DNA from: Tunicatimonas pelagia
GTDB lineage: Bacteria; Bacteroidota; Bacteroidia; Cytophagales; Cyclobacteriaceae
Length of the DNA: 64,000 nt
Direction: 5' to 3'
Assembly (NCBI RefSeq): GCF_030506325.1
Contig: NZ_CP120683.1
Coordinates: 3,299,001 to 3,363,000 of the forward strand
In this document: positions 1 to 8,362 of the stretch, in pieces
How the letters are laid out: each line of letters starts with the position of its first letter
Numbering within the stretch: the first letter of the stretch is position 1
The notes under the pieces: generated by a model
Seen by the model: the letters and a program-made list of their open reading frames with translations, nothing else
The model's database searches: none
What the model was told of the DNA's origin: nothing
Position numbers and translations under genes: made by a program

Positions 1-100
1 GAGGCATATTGACCCTTTTGGTGAGCAAAATTTTTAGCTCATTGAGCTGGCTATCATACCCTATAATCACACAATCTATCGCTATTTTGAAATACATCAT
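1..100 (-). CDS. NUDIX-domain protein, N-terminus only (possible NrtR/AraR-type regulator)
   Basis: Only the first 33 codons are in the window; the gene runs off the left edge. Read on the minus strand from ATG at 100, it begins MMYFKIAIDCVIIGYD and continues with a KILLTKR segment. This is the first beta strand pattern of the NUDIX proteins used in Bacteroidota as sugar-responsive transcription factors (NrtR and AraR type), where a degenerate NUDIX domain is joined to a C-terminal winged helix. The DNA-binding half lies outside, so a plain NUDIX hydrolase is possible. It is divergent from the nucleoside hydrolase at 160, with a palindrome between the two starts, which suggests local control. 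Confidence 0.6.
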   Translation of the reverse strand, partial: MMYFKIAIDCVIIGYDSQLNELKILLTKRVNMP

Positions 101-118
101 TTTGTTTACGTATTTTTT

Positions 119-133
119 ACGCTAACTTAGCGT
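119..133. promoter_or_regulatory. Perfect palindrome in the divergent promoter region (candidate operator)
   Basis: ACGCTAACTTAGCGT is a 7-bp perfect inverted repeat around one central base. The hexamer TTTACG occurs three times in the same 60 bp (104, 116 and 137). The position between a NUDIX-type gene and a nucleoside hydrolase fits an operator, but no binding motif is known to me that matches it exactly. Confidence 0.45.
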
Positions 134-159
134 TATATTTACGCTTACATATTTTAAAG

Positions 160-1101
160 ATGAGAACTAAACCTGTTATTATGGATCACGACGGCTCGGC
201 CGACGATTTCCTTTCTTTGATTTTACTGCTACTGATGAGGCACGTTGATCTGCTTGGAGTTAGCATAACTCCCGCTGACTGTTACCTCGAGAATGCATTA
301 GAAACTACCCTAAAGCTACTTACGAAAGCCAAAAGAACCAATATTGAGATTGGAATTGGGCATGTTCACGGCATCAACGCCTTTCCGGCTGATTGGCGAG
401 CCCGTCCAAAAGTTTTAAATGCTCTTCCCGACTTAATTGGTATTGATACTAACTCAAGCCCATTAGATTTCCGAACTAGTCAGGAAATGATCATTGAAAA
501 ACTGCTAACTGCTCAAGAAGCGGTCACCGTACTAATGACCGGGCCGTGTTCTAACTTAGCCCACGCTATTGAGCGAGAACCGAAAATACTGAACCACATC
601 GCTGAAGTTATCTGGATGAGTGGAGCCTTTGACGTGCCCGGTAATGTATTGACCTATAATCACGATGGCACTGCCGAGTGGAATGTATTTTGGGATCCTA
701 TCTCCGCTAAATCATTACTAACACATCAAATACCCATTATTTTTATACCACTTGACGTAACCAACCACGTACCCGTAACCATTGATTTTTTAAAGAAACT
801 GGCGAATCAATCGTCTGATTCCTGGGCAAATTTAGCCGGACAATTTTGGGCCACTACCCTAGATACCATTCCCGCTTACGAGTACACCTATTTTATGTGG
901 GATGTGCTGGCGACCAGCTTTCTAAGTATTCCTGAAGCCTTTACGCTGGAGGAAGTAGAAGTTGATGTAGTAACTCAAGGTGCGTCGGCAGGAAGAACGT
1001 ACCGAAAAGCGAATTCTGGCTATCACGCTAAAGTCGCTACCGATGTTAACAAAAAGTTATTTTACGACTACCTGTTGGAGGTACTTTCTACTGCATGTTG
1101 A
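160..1101 (+). CDS. Nucleoside hydrolase, IunH/inosine-uridine preferring family
   Basis: Splits the N-glycosidic bond of ribonucleosides to give free base and ribose. The calcium-binding family signature is visible at residues 8-15 as MDHDGSADD, close to the standard DxDxxxDD. A second family segment, TGPCSNLAHAIE near residue 127, and the MSGAF strand near residue 154 are also present. Length, 313 residues, is normal for the family. There is no signal peptide, so it is cytosolic. Starts at ATG 160, just after an AT-rich divergent promoter region shared with a NUDIX-type gene, which may regulate it. The substrate (purine, pyrimidine or mixed) cannot be told from sequence alone. Confidence 0.9.
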   Translation: MRTKPVIMDHDGSADDFLSLILLLLMRHVDLLGVSITPADCYLENALETTLKLLTKAKRTNIEIGIGHVHGINAFPADWRARPKVLNALPDLIGIDTNSSPLDFRTSQEMIIEKLLTAQEAVTVLMTGPCSNLAHAIEREPKILNHIAEVIWMSGAFDVPGNVLTYNHDGTAEWNVFWDPISAKSLLTHQIPIIFIPLDVTNHVPVTIDFLKKLANQSSDSWANLAGQFWATTLDTIPAYEYTYFMWDVLATSFLSIPEAFTLEEVEVDVVTQGASAGRTYRKANSGYHAKVATDVNKKLFYDYLLEVLSTAC

Positions 1102-1170
1102 TACACTTAGCTTTTTCTACCGCTCTTCATTATTGGAGCAATTGTTTGCTCACTAGCTTACCACTTCTCT

Positions 1171-1638
1171 TTGTCTCAGGTCATTATCGTTATCAAAAAT
1201 GACCATAACCCAGCTGAAGTAAAGCAGCAGGCGGCGTACTACGCCCACGCCTTAGGCATTGATGCGAACGTATATATTCTGATTAGCTTTAGCCACCGAG
1301 TACCCCGAAATTTGGGAGGCTTCACCCGCTATCGGGATTCTCGACCTGAGGGAGGCGGACACTAAATACACATTACACTCAGCCGAAAGGCCGGACGTTC
1401 CTCTCAAATACATACGTTGGCACATGAGATGGTACACGCTCAACAACTTATTGAGGGACGCTTGGTACAGTGTGACCTAGCTCACTACCGTTGGAAAGAT
1501 CAGGCTTGTGAAAAAGTAGCTAATATAGCTTACCTTGATCGCCCCTGGGAAAAAGAAGCGATGGAGACCGGAGCAGCACTATACAACGCTTACCGGAGTA
1601 AATTTTTAGCCCTATCTCCTGTTCAGCTTCCGGAATAA
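1171..1638 (+). pseudogene. Broken gene for a small HExxH-containing protein (in-frame TAA)
   Basis: Two open segments lie in the same frame (1171-1362 and 1366-1638), separated by one TAA at 1363-1365. Read through, they give a continuous protein whose second part has LAHEMVHAQQ, a HExxH zinc-binding pattern, followed by YRWKDQACEK and a downstream glutamate-rich helix. This looks like a small metallopeptidase-like or SprT-like domain. Upstream, the same frame is open back to a stop at 1108 and encodes a hydrophobic stretch (LPLFIIGAIVCSLAYHF), but it lacks an ATG. The start therefore seems to be lost or frameshifted too. I read this as a decaying gene; the exact family is not recognised. 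Confidence 0.55.
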
Positions 1639-1794
1639 ATTCAAATGTTATTTTTCAAGCAGTCTAATCAATGCCTCTTTGGTATCCTGGTAACTCCCGT
1701 ATCTGCTTTTCAATGATTTCCAACTTTTTACTTAAACGCGGCATTTTTGTCTATGCACTGACCAGGACTAGCATCTCTTTGATCTAGAAGCTCT

Positions 1795-2055
1795 TTGCAC
1801 TCTTTCAACGTAGTTGAGTGGATGTTACCCTTCGGAATTTTGCAGCTAACCAGTACTGTTTTGTTTCTAGTGCCTAAAACCAGACGGATCGGATTTTTCC
1901 TTCTTTGCAGTTATCTAGGCGGAATAATTGCAACTCGAGCATTGCACGATGTCAATCATATAGGTATTGCACTGACTATTCTATTATGGATAGGAATGTA
2001 TTTTGAAGACAAAAAACTATTCAGCTTGGAAAATAATAAATCTGCCCAAATTTGA
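1795..2055 (+). pseudogene. DoxX-like membrane protein, C-terminal remnant
   Basis: Encodes 86 residues with three hydrophobic segments. The stretch LTSTVLFLVPKTRRIGFFLL followed by YLGGIIATRALHDVNH matches the second half of DoxX-like family proteins, which are usually about 120-130 residues with four membrane helices. The first helix and the initiator are missing: the only in-frame start is a TTG, and stops at 1759 and 1774 lie directly upstream in this frame. No frame upstream restores the N-terminus. It lies in the same decaying stretch as the broken gene before it. Confidence 0.55.
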
Positions 2056-2126
2056 GAACTCAGAACGCCTGATAACACTATCGTGGCTGATGATTTGGCA
2101 ATACATTGTTAAGAATAAGAACAGAG

Positions 2127-2210
2127 TGCTGAGGGCGGGAGTCGAACCCGCACGAGTGTTACCTCACACGCACCTGAAACGTGCGCGTCTACCAATTCCG
2201 CCACCCCAGC
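2127..2210 (-). tRNA. tRNA-Leu (anticodon CAG)
   Basis: Read on the minus strand, the acceptor arms GCTGGGG and CCTCAGC pair with one G-T wobble. The anticodon stem CACGT/GCGTG closes the loop TTCAGGT, giving anticodon CAG. The long variable arm expected of tRNA-Leu is present, and the T loop is TTCGACT. The discriminator is A and the CCA end is not encoded. Confidence 0.95.
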
Positions 2211-2253
2211 ATGAATTCAAAATTAGGGATTTCCTCTAGGATGCACAAAAGAT

Positions 2254-4059
2254 TTAGTTGCCAATCGCTATTCCCATCTTTTCCATCAGTTTGCTGGCGT
2301 TGAAGCTTTGACAAACTCCATCGTGTAGCTTATAATCAAAAATAATTTCATCACCCGCAATGGTGCTGGTAAAGTTATAATTCCGCAGATTGGGTAGTTC
2401 GTCGGCCAATTTTCCTAGTTCCAGGTCATGCGTTGAGACGAAACCAGAAGATACTAATTTTCCCAGCTGCTTAATCAGCGAGGCGGCTCCGTGGTGACGG
2501 TCGTGGGAGTTGGTTCCTTTCAGAATTTCATCCAGCATAAACAGCACGGGTAATTGGGGGGCTTCCAGCATGGTGAGTAACTGCCGCAACCGTTGCAATT
2601 CGGCGTAAAACGAAGACACATTTTCTTCCAGCGAATCTTGGGTACGCATACTGCTGAAGACCTGCATCACCGCTACTTCAAATTGCTGGGCGCAGACCGG
2701 AGCTCCGGTTAATGCCAGCACCATATTCGTTCCTACTGTTCGCAAAAAAGTACTTTTTCCCGACATGTTTGATCCGGTGATGATATTGATTGTGCCCCGC
2801 CCCTGCATAGCAAAATCGTTGCTGACTCGCTGCTGAGGGGGAATAAGGCAGTGCCCCATCGCTTCGGTACGAATATAGTGTCGCTCACCCGAAATGGCGG
2901 GAAACGTGAAGTCAGGCTGGGCGTAGGCAAAGCTGGCAATGCTATCCAAAGCTTCCACTTCACCCATGCTGTTGAGCCAGGCTTCAACATGATCTTTCGT
3001 TTGGGCTTTCCAGCGGTCAGCTCGTAGTAGCCAGTGCACATCCAACAGAAAGATAACATTTAAAATATGGTACATCATGTTACCTCGCGCATCGAAATTT
3101 GATAAGATATAGCTTAGCTCCTTTATCGAGGCCGAAGCCGATTTACCATCGCCCTTTAATTCATTCTGCAATGATTGTAGCTTTTCCGATTGAAAAGACT
3201 GTTGCTCTACGCCTTCCATCATATATCGATAGGCCTGTAGCGTAGTCACACTTTTATTAGTCTGCTGATGGACTTTCTCCGCTGCTTTAGCCGTGGTGCC
3301 AACGATGGCCATATTCACTAAAATGACAATCATTGGTATGTACCACTGTACCGTGGGCAGAACAAAAGCAGCCACAATTAAAAGAACTGCCAATGCACTG
3401 AAGGCGTACTGTACTATCTGATAAACCTTTTGGTTACTGACCGCCGGTGGAGAAGAAGCCCAAGCCAACAATTGTTGAATATCTTCTTGGGTAGTGTCTA
3501 CCTGTCGTCCGTGCGCTTGCTGAGCCTGTCGCCAGTCTAGTTGGTCTTTTAGCTCCGCTACGGCTGCCTGCCGAGCCTCAATTTCTGGTTTAGCTGCCGG
3601 TTGCCTCAGCCAATCCGCTAGAAAGTCTTTTCCCTTCCGGGTAGCACTGCGGTTAATAAGTTGGAACAAAGAATGTTCACCGAAAACATCTAAGTCACCG
3701 GAGTAGGGGTGGCGGGCATCTTGGTAGGTCTCGCCCGAATCAAATGAATGAAGCTGGTAATTTAGTCGGTGCAGTTCCTCTTGATTGATAGTAGATAACC
3801 GCTCGCTATGTTCGTATTTTTGCTTAATACGTTGATGCCAGCGAATAATCAACACAAACCCAACGACTGATACTACTAATGCAATGATAAACAAATCGGT
3901 AAGGCGAGCATTAGCCAAATAGACAATGCTGATAATGGCTACCACAAAGAATACGATTCTCAGTATAGAAACCTGGTTGTATTTTTTCTGTAGTATCTGA
4001 GCTTGCTGCTGAAATTCAGAAAGGCGACTTTGAAATATTTCTTCTACTGACTTCTTCAT
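2254..4059 (-). CDS. MutS-family ATPase with membrane segments
   Basis: A 601-residue protein of the membrane-anchored MutS-related group common in Bacteroidota, not the classical mismatch sensor. The C-terminal ATPase domain has a Walker A motif, TGSNMSGKST, near residue 428, a Walker B LFMLDE near residue 507, and the following GTNSHDRHHGA signature of MutS proteins. Hydrophobic pairs near residues 35-80 and 205-255 look like membrane helices. The N-terminal mismatch-recognition domain of MutS is absent. I chose ATG 4059 (MKKSVEEIF) rather than the longer frame to 4137, because the added residues are low-complexity translation of an AT-rich hairpin. The role is unknown; DNA repair should not be assumed. 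Confidence 0.85.
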   Translation of the reverse strand: MKKSVEEIFQSRLSEFQQQAQILQKKYNQVSILRIVFFVVAIISIVYLANARLTDLFIIALVVSVVGFVLIIRWHQRIKQKYEHSERLSTINQEELHRLNYQLHSFDSGETYQDARHPYSGDLDVFGEHSLFQLINRSATRKGKDFLADWLRQPAAKPEIEARQAAVAELKDQLDWRQAQQAHGRQVDTTQEDIQQLLAWASSPPAVSNQKVYQIVQYAFSALAVLLIVAAFVLPTVQWYIPMIVILVNMAIVGTTAKAAEKVHQQTNKSVTTLQAYRYMMEGVEQQSFQSEKLQSLQNELKGDGKSASASIKELSYILSNFDARGNMMYHILNVIFLLDVHWLLRADRWKAQTKDHVEAWLNSMGEVEALDSIASFAYAQPDFTFPAISGERHYIRTEAMGHCLIPPQQRVSNDFAMQGRGTINIITGSNMSGKSTFLRTVGTNMVLALTGAPVCAQQFEVAVMQVFSSMRTQDSLEENVSSFYAELQRLRQLLTMLEAPQLPVLFMLDEILKGTNSHDRHHGAASLIKQLGKLVSSGFVSTHDLELGKLADELPNLRNYNFTSTIAGDEIIFDYKLHDGVCQSFNASKLMEKMGIAIGN

Positions 4060-4165
4060 GATAATGATTAATGAGTAACGAATGATGATTAGTGAATAGT
4101 GGCAGTAATAATGGATTTTCTGATACCCATTAGTCATTACTCACTATTCATTAGTCATTATAATT
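4060..4165. repeat. AT-rich hairpin built of TAATGA-like units
   Basis: Both arms consist of degenerate repeats: TAATGATTAATGAGTAA at 4062 onward, and CATTAGTCATTACTCACTA near 4128, which is its approximate inverse. It fills the spacer between the divergent mutS-like gene and lysA. One comparable arm is seen at 42370-42393. Confidence 0.5.
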
Positions 4166-4238
4166 AGTGGTAAGTTTCTAAAATCCATCCGCTATTCCCA
4201 AATCTTATTGTATCTTCACGGTTCTGAATAATTGATTT

Positions 4239-5492
4239 ATGTCTTTTTCTAGCTCCACCACCGAAGCCATTCCTACTACTTTCTCTCCGCAGGGAGTAGA
4301 CCTTACGCAGGTTTGCCAGCAGTTTGGTACTCCACTTTACCTATACGATGCGGATGTTATTATCCGGCAGATTAATACGCTCAAAAACGCTTTTACCTAC
4401 TCTAAAGTAAAGTTCAAATACGCTGCCAAGGCACTGACCAACATCTCAGTACTAAAATTAATTCGCCAGCAAGGTATTGATCTGGATGTAGTTTCTATTC
4501 AGGAAGCCCACATTGGTTTGAAAGCGGGTTTTTCAGCCCAGCAAATTATGTACACTCCTAGCGGAGTGCCCTTTTCCGAAATTGATGAGGCGATTGCGCT
4601 GGGAGTGCAGATGAACGTAGATAGCTTACCGTTGCTACGCTATATCGGTGAACGTTACGGCAATACGGTTTCCTGCTGCCTTCGGCTAAACCCAGACATC
4701 CGAGCGGGTGGCCACGCCAAAATTTCGGTAGGGCATAACGAATCTAAGTTCGGTATTGCGCTATCGCAGCTAGATTTAGTAGTAGATGTGGTTAAGCAGT
4801 ACGGCATCACGATCAACGGACTGCACATTCACACCGGTTCTGATATTAAAGACCCCGAGGTATTTGCTCAGGGTGCCCAACGATTGTACGCGGCTGCCCA
4901 GCATTTTCCTGATTTGCAGTTTATTGATTTCGGTAGCGGCTTTAAAGTAGCTTATAAAGAAGGTGATGTGGCTACTGACATTCCTCAGTTGGCTCGCCTA
5001 ATGGAAGACTCGTTTCAGGAGTTTTGCCAGCAGTACGGAAGGGAACTAGAAATGTGGTTTGAACCGGGAAAGCTCATCGTTAGCGACTCCGGTTATTTGC
5101 TGGCTGAGGTCACGGTAGTCAAAGAAAACCCAGGGATTAACTTTGTCCACCTAGATACGGGACTAAATCATCTCATCCGCCCCATGATGTACGAAGCATA
5201 CCATGAAATTGTGAATGTGACTAATCCTGATGGAGATTTACAACCCTACCATGTAGTGGGTTACATTTGCGAAACTGATACTATCGCGGAAAACCGAATG
5301 CTACCACAAGTGCGACAGGGTGATATTGTGGCTATCAAAAATGCGGGTGCTTACGGTTTTAGTATGGCATCCAACTACAACGCCCGTCTACGACCTGCCG
5401 AAGTACTTATTCATCAAGGTGAAGCTAAGCTAATTCGCCAGCGGGAAACGATGGATGATATTCTACAGAATCAAATAGAAATATCGTTATGA
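4239..5492 (+). CDS. lysA: Diaminopimelate decarboxylase
   Basis: Catalyses the last step of lysine synthesis, meso-diaminopimelate to L-lysine plus carbon dioxide, with pyridoxal phosphate. The PLP lysine is K64 in KYAAKALTN. HIHTGSDIKD near residue 196 and the glycine-rich IDFGSGF near residue 230 are the family's phosphate-binding elements, and YICETDTIAENR near residue 341 carries the active-site cysteine. Length, 417 residues, is normal. ATG 4239 follows the hairpin-rich spacer. The stop codon overlaps the ATG of the next gene (ATGA at 5489), so the two are probably co-transcribed. Confidence 0.95.
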   Translation: MSFSSSTTEAIPTTFSPQGVDLTQVCQQFGTPLYLYDADVIIRQINTLKNAFTYSKVKFKYAAKALTNISVLKLIRQQGIDLDVVSIQEAHIGLKAGFSAQQIMYTPSGVPFSEIDEAIALGVQMNVDSLPLLRYIGERYGNTVSCCLRLNPDIRAGGHAKISVGHNESKFGIALSQLDLVVDVVKQYGITINGLHIHTGSDIKDPEVFAQGAQRLYAAAQHFPDLQFIDFGSGFKVAYKEGDVATDIPQLARLMEDSFQEFCQQYGRELEMWFEPGKLIVSDSGYLLAEVTVVKENPGINFVHLDTGLNHLIRPMMYEAYHEIVNVTNPDGDLQPYHVVGYICETDTIAENRMLPQVRQGDIVAIKNAGAYGFSMASNYNARLRPAEVLIHQGEAKLIRQRETMDDILQNQIEISL

Positions 5493-6499
5493 ACAGTTGT
5501 TCATTTTTAACGTTTTCTCTCAGCGATACACGAAAGAAAAGCCAGCGAGGGAAATCTCCTTCACTCGTTCCGCGGTGGCTCTTTTTAAAAAACGGAGAAA
5601 ACAAAACTGTATTCTCTTCCTTTGGGATAAAAGCATCGAGCAATTTTGAGAACGGAAGCAATTTCCCCTTAGAAAAAGGGGGTAAGGGAGATTTAAGGAA
5701 ATTATCTTACTACTGTTTATTAGTAACCTTTCTTGCTTTATCGTTCACCCCAACCCAAGCCCAAGAAAAATTTCGTTCGTTCAATATTGGATTTGGTTAT
5801 ACCTTACCGAAATTTCTCGACGAAAGCTTTTCGGTACAGCGCTACCAAGGTCACGCAGCTTCGGTGGTGGGTGGTTTTCACTTCCGTAAAGATAGTAGCA
5901 CACTTGAGCATATCGATTTACGGTTCGATTACGGGCAAATGTCCGCCTTTGCTTTTGAATTTGCTGATGTCAACTCCTTTCGCTTTGAGGGAAATTATAG
6001 TTATAAAAAGCGTATCAGTAACATTTGGGAAGACCGTCTTCAGTGGTTTGTGGGAGGTTCAGTCAATGGCCTTTATACGCTGTGGCAATTCACTAATTTT
6101 AGTAACAACTCATTCAATACCAGTCTGTACGTATCGCTTAGCCCCGCTACTTCACTAGCGTATCCCTTCAAACTCTGGAATCGACAATTTCGGGCATCAT
6201 ATTCGGCGTATTTGCCATTGTTAACTTTTGCGGTGCGTCCTTCTTACGGCACCACGCGCTTACCGGGCTTTCTGGATGATGAGCGGGACGAGCCTGTCGC
6301 CCAATTTTTTGAGAGCGGTTCGCTAACCAGCTTAAACAAGTTTTTTCGCTACAGCAACACCTGGTCTTTAGAGTACTTCCTATCGAATCGAAACCGCCTG
6401 CGCTTGAGCTATGAGTGGAATTATGTGCGCTACAGTGAACCTCGGCTGGTGCAATCGGCTTCGCATAATATAGTTATTGGAACCATGTTTAATTTTTAG
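5489..6499 (+). CDS. Putative outer-membrane beta-barrel protein with a repeat-derived N-terminal extension
   Basis: Not a named family. A normal signal peptide (KLSYYCLLVTFLALSFTPTQAQ) is visible only from about residue 72. The mature part is rich in aromatic residues and alternating strands, and ends in NIVIGTMFNF, typical of an outer-membrane barrel. The first 71 residues are arginine- and lysine-rich and partly translate a dispersed DNA repeat (NFPLEKGGKGDLR at 5662-5698). No other ATG, GTG or TTG exists in frame before the signal peptide, so the start at 5489, overlapping the lysA stop, is the only ordinary choice. Either the long leader is tolerated or the gene is mis-started or impaired. 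Confidence 0.65.
   Translation: MNSCSFLTFSLSDTRKKSQRGKSPSLVPRWLFLKNGENKTVFSSFGIKASSNFENGSNFPLEKGGKGDLRKLSYYCLLVTFLALSFTPTQAQEKFRSFNIGFGYTLPKFLDESFSVQRYQGHAASVVGGFHFRKDSSTLEHIDLRFDYGQMSAFAFEFADVNSFRFEGNYSYKKRISNIWEDRLQWFVGGSVNGLYTLWQFTNFSNNSFNTSLYVSLSPATSLAYPFKLWNRQFRASYSAYLPLLTFAVRPSYGTTRLPGFLDDERDEPVAQFFESGSLTSLNKFFRYSNTWSLEYFLSNRNRLRLSYEWNYVRYSEPRLVQSASHNIVIGTMFNF
5662..5698 (+). repeat. Dispersed G/C-run palindromic repeat, copy 1
   Basis: A run of C, then AAAAAGGGGGTAAGGGAG and ATTTA. It matches the inverse of 40319-40353 almost base for base. It lies in frame inside the 5489 gene. Confidence 0.7.
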
Positions 6500-6500
6500 C

Positions 6501-7574
6501 ATGATGAAGTTAGTAAATGGATTTCTGGTTGCGGTAATCGGCCTGCTGGCCTTTGCGTCTTGCGAAGAAGTTTTTATTCGGGAAGAGTACGACGATAATG
6601 CGGTGGATGTCTTTAACGCTATGTGGACGACGGTAGACGAAAATTACTCTTTCTTTAACTTTAAAGGAATTGACTGGGATGCAGTGTACGAGGCTAATCG
6701 CCCCCGGGTGGAAAACGGAATGCGCCGCGATTCGCTGTTTAATGTACTGGCCGATATGCTGTTTGTGCTGCGCGACGGACACGTTAATCTACAAGCGGGC
6801 TTCGACCTATCCCGCAATTGGGATTGGTACCTGGATTTTCCCCAAAATTTTGATTTCACCGTAATTGAGCGCAATTATCTGGCTGATGACTACGAAATTA
6901 CTGGACCATTTCTGCACCGAGCTATTGACTCAGTTGGTTATATTTACTACGAAAGTTTTGAAGATGATTTTAGTGAATCGGTTGTTGACTATTTGGTAAC
7001 GCTATACGCTAGCCGAGTAACCGGTAATGATGATACACTTATCTTTAAAGGACTAATTATTGACGTGCGAGACAACGGCGGCGGTAGCCTTGATAATGTT
7101 AATACCTTAGCTAGCCGATTTGCTGATGAACGCCGACACGTGCAAAATTGGCAGTACAAAGATGGACCAGGACATAACGACTTTACCGACCCAATAAAGA
7201 AATACATTGAGCCTGAAGGAGCGTTCCAATACAATGGCCCAGTAGTAGTACTAACCAATCGGTCGTGTTATAGTGCTACCAACTTCTTCGCGCAGATTAT
7301 GAAAAACTTTCCCAATGTAACTGTAATGGGGGATAGTACCGGAGGAGGGGGCGGACTACCCATCAATCGGGAGTTGCCCAACGGTTGGGTCTATCGTTTT
7401 TCGTCAACGGTAACTACCACGGTAGCCGGAGAAAACATTGAAGATGGAGTAGCCCCCGACATTCGGGTAGATATTACCGATGAAGATCGCGAAGCTGGTC
7501 GGGATACTATTTTAGAAGAAGCCCTTACAGAAGTTGATCGAATTTATAATGAACTATTCAATAGAGGAGCATAG
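6501..7574 (+). CDS. S41-family peptidase lipoprotein (C-terminal processing protease-like)
   Basis: A secreted serine peptidase of the tail-specific protease clan. It starts at ATG 6501 (MMKLVNGFLVAV), giving a lipoprotein signal with lipobox AFASC, C21. The N-terminal helical segment DVFNAMWTTVDENYSFF is the usual tri-helical region of S41 proteins. The core has DVRDNGGGSLDNV near residue 192 and NRSCYSATNFFAQ near residue 253, whose Ser258 is the likely nucleophile, then GDSTGGGGG near residue 279. No clear PDZ domain is seen. It begins two bases after the stop of the outer-membrane protein before it, so they may work together at the envelope. Confidence 0.85.
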   Translation: MMKLVNGFLVAVIGLLAFASCEEVFIREEYDDNAVDVFNAMWTTVDENYSFFNFKGIDWDAVYEANRPRVENGMRRDSLFNVLADMLFVLRDGHVNLQAGFDLSRNWDWYLDFPQNFDFTVIERNYLADDYEITGPFLHRAIDSVGYIYYESFEDDFSESVVDYLVTLYASRVTGNDDTLIFKGLIIDVRDNGGGSLDNVNTLASRFADERRHVQNWQYKDGPGHNDFTDPIKKYIEPEGAFQYNGPVVVLTNRSCYSATNFFAQIMKNFPNVTVMGDSTGGGGGLPINRELPNGWVYRFSSTVTTTVAGENIEDGVAPDIRVDITDEDREAGRDTILEEALTEVDRIYNELFNRGA

Positions 7575-7580
7575 AAATCA

Positions 7581-7650
7581 AAATATGAGACAAGAGATAT
7601 GAAATCTGAAAAATACTTTCTTACCTTCATATTTCACATCTCATATTTTA
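7581..7650. repeat. Hairpin of ATATGAGA-type units
   Basis: AAATATGAGA at 7581-7590 is the exact inverse of TCTCATATTT at 7639-7648. The 16-mer TCACATCTCATATTTT (7634-7649) recurs exactly at 32491 and 32528. It fills the spacer between the S41 peptidase gene and tRNA-Val. Confidence 0.6.
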
Positions 7651-7653
7651 TTT

Positions 7654-7728
7654 GGGTCGTTAGCTCAGTTGGTTTAGAGCGCTGCCTTGACAGGGCAGAG
7701 GTCACTGGTTCGAATCCAGTACGACTCA
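7654..7728 (+). tRNA. tRNA-Val (anticodon GAC)
   Basis: Acceptor GGGTCGT pairs with ACGACTC (one G-T). The D arm is GCTC-AGTTGGTTTA-GAGC. The anticodon stem CTGCC/GGCAG closes the loop TTGACAG, giving GAC, and the T loop is TTCGAAT. The discriminator is A; CCA is not encoded. Confidence 0.95.
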
Positions 7729-7769
7729 CTCCCTTCATGTTACTCTAGTATTTTCCTACTTCGCTACAG

Positions 7770-8327
7770 TCAACCTTTTATCTTTCTTATTCTACTAAGT
7801 GTTTCTTGACTAATACCTAAGAAAGTAGCAATATGACCTAAGTTTACTCGATTGACAATATCCGGATATTCATCTGTAAGTCTTTGGTATCTCTCATGTG
7901 CGGTATGAAACATCAACCCCTCAATCCGTTCGGCCAATTCAAAATAAATTACTTGGGTTAATTGCCTGGCTGACTTTTCATGATGAGGATTTTCAGATAG
8001 GAATTTTTCATACTGGTTGATATTGATCCTACTAACTTTTGCATCTTCAAGAACCTCTATATTGTATTTACTAGGCTTCCTAGTAACTAAGCTATCAATG
8101 GCTGATATGATCCCAAAGTCTACCACAAAATGTGAAGTGATGTCTAATCCATCTTTGTAATAGAAAGATCTACCTACGCCCTTATGAAAGATAAATAGGT
8201 CAAAGCATGTATAACCGCTCCTGTGCAGAAGTTGCCCTTTTTTATAGCACGCTGGCTGAATGAAGTATCTTGCCCCTTGCGCAAAATTCTCTAAATAGCT
8301 TTTTAAAGCTGCTGATTTCGGAGCCAT
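7770..8327 (-). CDS. Crp/Fnr-family transcriptional regulator
   Basis: A 185-residue regulator with an N-terminal cyclic-nucleotide-binding-type beta roll (about residues 15-115, including KGQLLHRSGY and LFIFHKGVGRSFYY) and a C-terminal helix-turn-helix (NLGHIATFLGISQETLSRIRK, residues 162-182). The effector phosphate-binding cassette is not conserved, as in most Bacteroidota members, so the ligand is unknown. No cysteines are arranged for an iron-sulfur cluster. It is divergent from a small membrane protein at 8416, and a TTTGA-N6-TCAAA palindrome lies between the two, so that gene is its most likely target. Confidence 0.88.
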   Translation of the reverse strand: MAPKSAALKSYLENFAQGARYFIQPACYKKGQLLHRSGYTCFDLFIFHKGVGRSFYYKDGLDITSHFVVDFGIISAIDSLVTRKPSKYNIEVLEDAKVSRININQYEKFLSENPHHEKSARQLTQVIYFELAERIEGLMFHTAHERYQRLTDEYPDIVNRVNLGHIATFLGISQETLSRIRKIKG

Positions 8328-8362
8328 ATTTTGAAGCCTCTATTTGAAAAATATTTTCCTTT

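Noticed and set aside
1639-1740. Minus-strand fragment reading VKSWKSLKSRYGSYQDTKEA
   Set aside because: It has a protein-like end (ALIRLLEK then stop) but is too short and unanchored to assign; it may be another remnant in the decaying stretch.
2003-2239. Plus-strand open frame covering the tRNA-Leu region
   Set aside because: It translates the antisense of a tRNA gene (GVEPARVLPHTHLKRARLP-type sequence), a well-known false gene.
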